Below, one piece after another: positions 24,493-28,065 of a stretch of DNA of 28,065 bases. The notes under the pieces are model-generated. The model saw nothing but the letters and a program-made list of their open reading frames with translations. It was not told the DNA's origin and did not search any database. The translations under genes and the position numbers were made by a program. Source of the stretch: UKL13-2 sp040379385 (lineage in GTDB: Bacteria > Pseudomonadota > Gammaproteobacteria > Burkholderiales > Usitatibacteraceae); contig JBEILF010000016.1 of the NCBI GenBank assembly GCA_040379385.1, positions 1-28,065 on the forward strand, read 5' to 3'. Each line of letters opens with the position of its first letter. Positions within the stretch are counted from its first letter, which is position 1.

Positions 24493-25833
24493 CTACCTTT
24501 GCAGCAATCGGTTTACTTCGGCGAGATCGTCTTCGGTCAATCGACCAGCCGCAGATTTCAGTCGAAGTTGCGCCAGGATGGTGCTGTAGCGCGCTTGTTG
24601 CAGGTCACGGCGTGTCTGGAAGAGCTGCTGCTGCGAATTCAGGACGTCGACGTTTGTCCGCACACCCACATCTTTGCCGAGCAACGTTGAATCAAGCGAT
24701 GCTTTGGATGAAATGAGTGATGCCTCAAGTGCTTTGACCTGTGCAACGCCACTGGTGACATTGAGAAACGTGGAGCGGACGTTCTGCGCGACACTGCGTT
24801 TGCTGTTTTCAAGGTTTTGCTCAGATTGGTCCTTCGCGGACAGGGCTTGGCGAATGCGGGACTGCGTGCCACCACCGGAGTAAAGCGGAATGTTTAGCGA
24901 CAGTCCTAGCTGGGTAGTTTTCGACACGAGTGAGCCGGAAAGTGTCGAGGTGGTCGATGGTGCGCTGTTGTAGCCATAGGATCCCACTAGGTCGAGGGTG
25001 GGGTAGTGTCCGGCTTTGCTGCGATCGACGTCTTTGGCCGCAATTTCGTACAAGGCGCGGGACTGAGCAATGGTCGGACTGGCTTCTTCGGCGGCGGCCA
25101 CCCATTTTTCGGGGTCAGCGGGGGTCGGGAGTGGTAGCGCGACGTTGTCCTTCAATACCGAAAGGGACGGTGCTTTTTTACCGATCAACTGCTGAAGGGC
25201 GTTTTTCTTGATCTCAAAATCGGCCTGGTCGAAAATTTCTTTTGAAATCGCCAAATCGTATTTGGCCTGCGCTTCATAAGTATCAACAATGGTTGATGTA
25301 CCGACTTCAAAGTTACGTTTAGCGGCGGCCAACTGCTCGGCAAACGCCTTCTTTTGGGCCGCAGATAGATCAACGTTATCTTGCGCCAACAGCACGTCAA
25401 AGTAGGCTTGCGCGGCACGGGTGATTAGTGACTGTTTGGCGTCGGCAAACGCCGCCTCGGCTTGTTTGACCTGCAGCGCCGCCTGATCTACGGCGATCCA
25501 TGTTTGCATACGGAACAGAGGCTGAGCAAGGGACAATGTATAGCCTTTATTTGTATAGTCGCGCGACGTTGATGAACCCGCGAATTCGGTTTCGCTTTTG
25601 ATTCGGGTTACAGAGCCGCCCAGAGCAAGCGAAGGCAGCGTCGCGGCACGTGCTTGCGGAGTCGTCTCTTTGGCGGCCTCGTAGGCAAACCTAGCGGCGG
25701 AAAACACTGGGTCTTGTGCGATGGCATCCCGATAGATCGCCATCAGGTCAGCGGCAGATGCGCAAAACGTGCTGCTCAGCAATGTTGCGGCAAACAAGCC
25801 ACTTACGGTGCGACGAAGAATGAGGTTTTTCAT
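24493..25833 (-). CDS. tolC: TolC-type outer-membrane efflux channel
   Basis: 446 residues from the ATG at 25833, which begins a clear signal peptide (MKNLILRRTVSGLFAATLLSSTFCASAA). An upstream in-frame extension of 48 residues lacks signal features and is rejected. Two outer-membrane-efflux repeats follow: DLMAIYRDAIAQDPVFSAARF ... YTLSLAQPLFR, and then LDLVGSYGYN ... LNIPLYSGGG, with long coiled-coil helices (KQAEAAFADAKQSLITRAAQAYFDVLLAQ; VNVDVLNSQQQLFQTRRDLQQARY). It forms the trimeric exit duct for RND/ABC efflux and type I secretion. It is the last gene of the tetR-led operon, 104 nt after the rhodanese gene, a spacer with no clear promoter. Confidence 0.96.
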   Translation of the reverse strand: MKNLILRRTVSGLFAATLLSSTFCASAADLMAIYRDAIAQDPVFSAARFAYEAAKETTPQARAATLPSLALGGSVTRIKSETEFAGSSTSRDYTNKGYTLSLAQPLFRMQTWIAVDQAALQVKQAEAAFADAKQSLITRAAQAYFDVLLAQDNVDLSAAQKKAFAEQLAAAKRNFEVGTSTIVDTYEAQAKYDLAISKEIFDQADFEIKKNALQQLIGKKAPSLSVLKDNVALPLPTPADPEKWVAAAEEASPTIAQSRALYEIAAKDVDRSKAGHYPTLDLVGSYGYNSAPSTTSTLSGSLVSKTTQLGLSLNIPLYSGGGTQSRIRQALSAKDQSEQNLENSKRSVAQNVRSTFLNVTSGVAQVKALEASLISSKASLDSTLLGKDVGVRTNVDVLNSQQQLFQTRRDLQQARYSTILAQLRLKSAAGRLTEDDLAEVNRLLQR

Positions 25834-25937
25834 ATGAGCTTTGGACCTAGAGGCAAGTGGTGTGGATGGCAGTTGCATACAGCGCGCCGGTGGTTTTGTA
25901 GCCCCGCGATGTTTAAGAAACGCAGTGCGGTTTGCGA

Positions 25938-26261
25938 TTAATAAAGAGGTACTGCCGGGTCGACTTCTCTCGACCATGCGTCAATACCACCCTGTAGATT
26001 ATGAAGGTTCTCGAATCCTTGTTGCTCTAAGTATGCGATGACTTGCTGACTTCTGACCCCGTGATGACAGATTACGACGGTAGGATGCTTTGAATTAATC
26101 TCTTGGATGCGCGACGGAATTTCGCCCATCGGCAGATGCGTTGAACCGACAATGCTGGCTAATTGGAATTCCCAACGCTCTCGAACATCGATAAGCCGCG
26201 GCCGCACATCAGGTGCGCCCTGCATGAGTAAATTCAGGTCTCGCGCAGTAAGCTGGCGCAT
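25938..26261 (-). CDS. Single-domain rhodanese-like sulfurtransferase
   Basis: 107 residues, one rhodanese domain. RLIDVRERWEFQLASIVGSTHLPMGEI is the typical opening, and the active-site loop is ICHHGVRS with Cys65 as the persulfide-carrying residue, as in GlpE/YgaP-type proteins. The C-terminal LQGGIDAWSREVDPAVPLY is the family ending. Cytoplasmic; no signal peptide. The ATG directly follows the pcm stop (TAAATG), so the two are co-translated. The sulfur acceptor is unknown. This pairing with pcm and tolC is common in betaproteobacteria. Confidence 0.92.
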   Translation of the reverse strand: MRQLTARDLNLLMQGAPDVRPRLIDVRERWEFQLASIVGSTHLPMGEIPSRIQEINSKHPTVVICHHGVRSQQVIAYLEQQGFENLHNLQGGIDAWSREVDPAVPLY

Positions 26262-26948
26262 TTAAAAGGCAAAGCGCGACGGCTGTTCTGCGTTAATCAG
26301 CGGCGCGAGGACAGTCTCAAATAGCTCAAGCGCGATTGTGCTTTGTTCGCTGGTCTTAGTGTAGAGCATTGCTTTCATCGCTGGCGCATCGCCAATAACG
26401 GCAAACAATCGCCCGCCGACCGCCAAATGCGGCAGATAAGCGATAGGCAGAATGGGTAGTGACCCGGTGAACACGACAACATCAAATTGTTGCGGTGCGT
26501 CGACAAAGTTGGCAGGCGAACGTGCGGCATCGCCGACGGTGATTTGCACGTTGCCGATTCCAGCAGCGGCAAGTTTGGCAACCGCGCTCACAGCGAGCGT
26601 TTCAAAGTATTCGATTGAGGCGACTTTGGCTGATTTTTTTGCCAGCAACGCGCTAAGATAACCCGAGCCGGTGCCAATCTCCAATACGCGTTCATCCGCC
26701 TTCGGGGCGACCGCTTGCAATATGCGGGCCTCGAGTTTCGGCGTCATCATGGTCTGCCCTTCGCCGAGGGGAATTTCCATGTCAACAAACGCCAATGCCC
26801 GGTACGCGGCGGGTACAAAGTCTTCGCGCCTTACGGAGAACAGCAATTCGAGCACGGATTGGTCGAGCACCTCCCATGTGCGGATTTGTTGTTCAACCAT
26901 GTTGTAGCGAGCTTTTTCGATGTCCATGAATGTCGTGGCGTTGGTCAT
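26262..26948 (-). CDS. Protein-L-isoaspartate O-methyltransferase family protein (diverged)
   Basis: 228 residues from the ATG at 26948; a TTG seven codons upstream is less likely, and Met8 (MDIEKARYNMVEQQIRTWEVL) is a good alternative. SAM-binding motif I is VLEIGTGSGY (88-97), followed by the Rossmann methyltransferase fold. Canonical Pcm has a QT(I/L)SQP substrate loop; here the same place reads GEGQTMMTPKLEA (62-74), so the Ser and Gln are replaced. The family is called Pcm-like, but repair activity on isoaspartate is uncertain. It lies 36 nt after tetR and is coupled to the rhodanese gene. Confidence 0.85.
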   Translation of the reverse strand: MTNATTFMDIEKARYNMVEQQIRTWEVLDQSVLELLFSVRREDFVPAAYRALAFVDMEIPLGEGQTMMTPKLEARILQAVAPKADERVLEIGTGSGYLSALLAKKSAKVASIEYFETLAVSAVAKLAAAGIGNVQITVGDAARSPANFVDAPQQFDVVVFTGSLPILPIAYLPHLAVGGRLFAVIGDAPAMKAMLYTKTSEQSTIALELFETVLAPLINAEQPSRFAF

Positions 26949-26984
26949 TTGGGAGCTTGATTTTAACAAATAGACCTTGCTGCC

Positions 26985-27659
26985 CTATTTCGCGGCGTGG
27001 CTGCCCGAAGTATGTTCCGGTAATGCGGCGCGGAGCGAATGTATCAGCATATCGGTGTGCGTCTGCAAGTACGCTTTGGGGTCGATATCTTTGGCACCAC
27101 ACACATCGAAGGAATGGCGCCACAACATCAACATGACCACCGGCGCAGCGCAGATACGCGGTACGTAATCCATCGGCATCGCGCGGAATTCACCTGCCTT
27201 AATGCCGCGCTCGATAACGTAGACAAAAAGGCCCATGGCGCGGGTGATCACTTCGTCGTGATAAAACGCGGCGAGCTCTGGAAAATTGCCGGATTCGGAC
27301 ATCATCAGTTTGGTGATGCCGCCTAACTTGGTACCGCCAATTTGGTCCCACCAGGTGTTAATCAGATCGCGCATCAGATCGGCTGAAGTGCCCTCATAGG
27401 CGCGCATGTAGGCCTCGCCCTCCGCGATACGCGATACAATGCCCTCTTGAATGACGCTTTTGAACAGCGCTTCTTTACTGTCGAAATACAAGTAGAGGGT
27501 GCCCTTTGAAACACCGGCGCGTTTTGCAACGTCGTCTAGCCTGGTCGCAGAAAAGCCTTTCTCGATAAACAGCTCGAGCGCGGCGGCGGCAAGCTCGCCA
27601 GGCCGCGCATCTTTGCGACGCTCCCAGCGGGGCTCAATGAGTTTGGCTAGCGGGCACAT
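26985..27659 (-). CDS. TetR-family transcriptional regulator
   Basis: 224 residues. N-terminal helix-turn-helix domain at about 22-70 (AALELFIEKGFSATRLDDVAKRAGVSKGTLYLYFDSKEALF), then an all-helical ligand domain. First gene of the tetR-pcm-rhodanese-tolC operon, so it is a natural candidate to control efflux through tolC. The ATG at 27659 lacks a clear Shine-Dalgarno sequence. Upstream are a good sigma-70 promoter and a short palindrome at the predicted transcription start, consistent with autorepression. Ligand unknown. Confidence 0.93.
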   Translation of the reverse strand: MCPLAKLIEPRWERRKDARPGELAAAALELFIEKGFSATRLDDVAKRAGVSKGTLYLYFDSKEALFKSVIQEGIVSRIAEGEAYMRAYEGTSADLMRDLINTWWDQIGGTKLGGITKLMMSESGNFPELAAFYHDEVITRAMGLFVYVIERGIKAGEFRAMPMDYVPRICAAPVVMLMLWRHSFDVCGAKDIDPKAYLQTHTDMLIHSLRAALPEHTSGSHAAK

Positions 27660-27672
27660 GAGACTACGTTAA

Positions 27673-27686
27673 TGACTAACAAGTCA
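27673..27686. promoter_or_regulatory. Candidate TetR operator
   Basis: Palindrome TGACT-AACA-AGTCA (5-bp arms, 4-bp centre) overlapping the transcription start predicted from the adjacent -10. Short dyads in this position are typical autoregulatory operators for TetR proteins. Inference only. Confidence 0.45.
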
Positions 27687-27688
27687 GC

Positions 27689-27717
27689 AAGATACGCCAA
27701 GCCAGCATTTCCGTCAA
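27689..27717 (-). promoter_or_regulatory. Candidate sigma-70 promoter for tetR operon
   Basis: Minus strand -35 TTGACG (27712-27717, 5/6), exact 17-nt spacer, -10 TATCTT (27689-27694, 4/6). The predicted start near 27682 falls inside the TGACT/AGTCA palindrome, about 23 nt before the tetR ATG. Confidence 0.6.
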
Positions 27718-27763
27718 CTTTACGCACCGGTCGCATTTCTTTCATTTTTCTCAGCTCCGTCTG

Positions 27764-28065
27764 GTGATTTCACGTCTCCTCCGATCCGTCAAACGACACT
27801 GCGCGCAATTCATGATTTCCCATATTGTGCTGGTCGCCATGGCTCCGTGGCTTCACGCCCACTCAACCGAGCCGATTGCAAAAGACGCGGGTTTTCACTT
27901 GTTTGTAGCAAATGAAGCAAACTCGGTCGGTTTGTGTCCAAAGTCAGGTGAACAAAAGCCAGTGCTCACCGCTGATATCAGCGAGAAGCGAAATCTCGAT
28001 GAAGTAGCCGCTACAACCCCGCCAAGCCCGGCGACACAAAGCATCGTTTTAGTCGATTGTCAGCA
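27764..28065 (+). CDS. Partial hypothetical, probably exported protein (runs off the right edge)
   Basis: An open frame with no stop from 27764 (GTG) or 27812 (ATG) to the window end, divergent from tetR. From the GTG it reads VISRLLRSVKRHCAQF, then a hydrophobic stretch ISHIVLVAMAPWLHA, a plausible signal peptide with a basic n-region. The ATG start would lack positive charges. After it come HSTEPIAKDAGFHLFVAN and a polar region with two Cys-containing patches (GLCPKS, VLVDCQ). I do not recognise the family; the APWLHAH...GFHL pattern recalls small exported proteins seen in betaproteobacteria. No clear Shine-Dalgarno sequence. It could be non-coding. Confidence 0.42.
   Translation, partial: MISRLLRSVKRHCAQFMISHIVLVAMAPWLHAHSTEPIAKDAGFHLFVANEANSVGLCPKSGEQKPVLTADISEKRNLDEVAATTPPSPATQSIVLVDCQ

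Noticed and set aside
25834..25977. 48-residue N-terminal extension of tolC
   Set aside because: The downstream Met at 25833 begins a textbook signal peptide; the extension is polar and would bury it.
27735..27790. Small minus-strand ORF with GGAGGAG and GTG upstream of tetR
   Set aside because: It would encode only about 17 polar residues and overlaps the divergent frame; no support beyond the Shine-Dalgarno match.

Overview
The window looks like a chromosomal segment of a betaproteobacterium, genus not determined. The evidence is the waaC-waaA // tolC-rhodanese-pcm-tetR neighbourhood, which is common in that class, the style of the protein sequences, and a type II secretion (T2SS) cluster in the E-F-G-H-I-J-K-L-M-N-D order known from the Xanthomonas xps system. 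No rRNA, tRNA, CRISPR array, phage or complete insertion sequence was seen.

Layout. (1) 57-11887, minus strand: a T2SS operon, transcribed gspE -> F -> G -> H -> I -> J -> K -> L -> M -> C/N -> D. It has the ATPase, platform, five pseudopilins, the L/M assembly pair, a GspC-type clamp protein without a PDZ domain, and a secretin with a lipoprotein-like signal. Neither the prepilin peptidase (GspO) nor a pilotin is in the window. (2) 12110-20747, minus strand: a surface-glycan operon. rfbB-rfbA-rfbC supply dTDP-4-keto-6-deoxy sugars. They are followed by one long ORF that fuses RfbD (dTDP-L-rhamnose reductase) to a DegT-type sugar aminotransferase, then a GNAT N-acetyltransferase, the two-gene O-antigen ABC exporter (wzm/wzt), and a large two-domain glycosyltransferase. 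(3) 20846-24029: LPS inner-core genes, with a WaaE-like glycosyltransferase (minus) divergent from waaC-waaA (plus). (4) 24030-24492: a gene-free convergent gap holding a 186-bp MITE-like element and a terminator-like hairpin. (5) 24493-27659, minus strand: tetR-pcm-rhodanese-tolC. (6) 27764 to the right edge: start of an unrecognised, probably exported protein on the plus strand.

How the genes work together. RfbA/B make dTDP-4-keto-6-deoxyglucose. RfbC plus the RfbD half of the fusion lead to dTDP-L-rhamnose. The aminotransferase half plus the GNAT protein could lead to an N-acetylated amino-dideoxy sugar. The glycosyltransferase would build a glycan that Wzm/Wzt export for attachment to the Kdo/heptose core made by WaaA/WaaC. 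The glycan operon runs in the same direction straight into the T2SS operon with only about 220 bp between them.

The points most worth a second look are the RfbD-aminotransferase fusion, a 51-bp in-frame tandem repeat carrying ribosome-binding-site-like motifs inside the gspI prepilin leader, the MITE-like element, the altered active-site loop of the Pcm-like protein, and the lipoprotein-like secretin without a pilotin. I did not find a wholly new multi-gene system.
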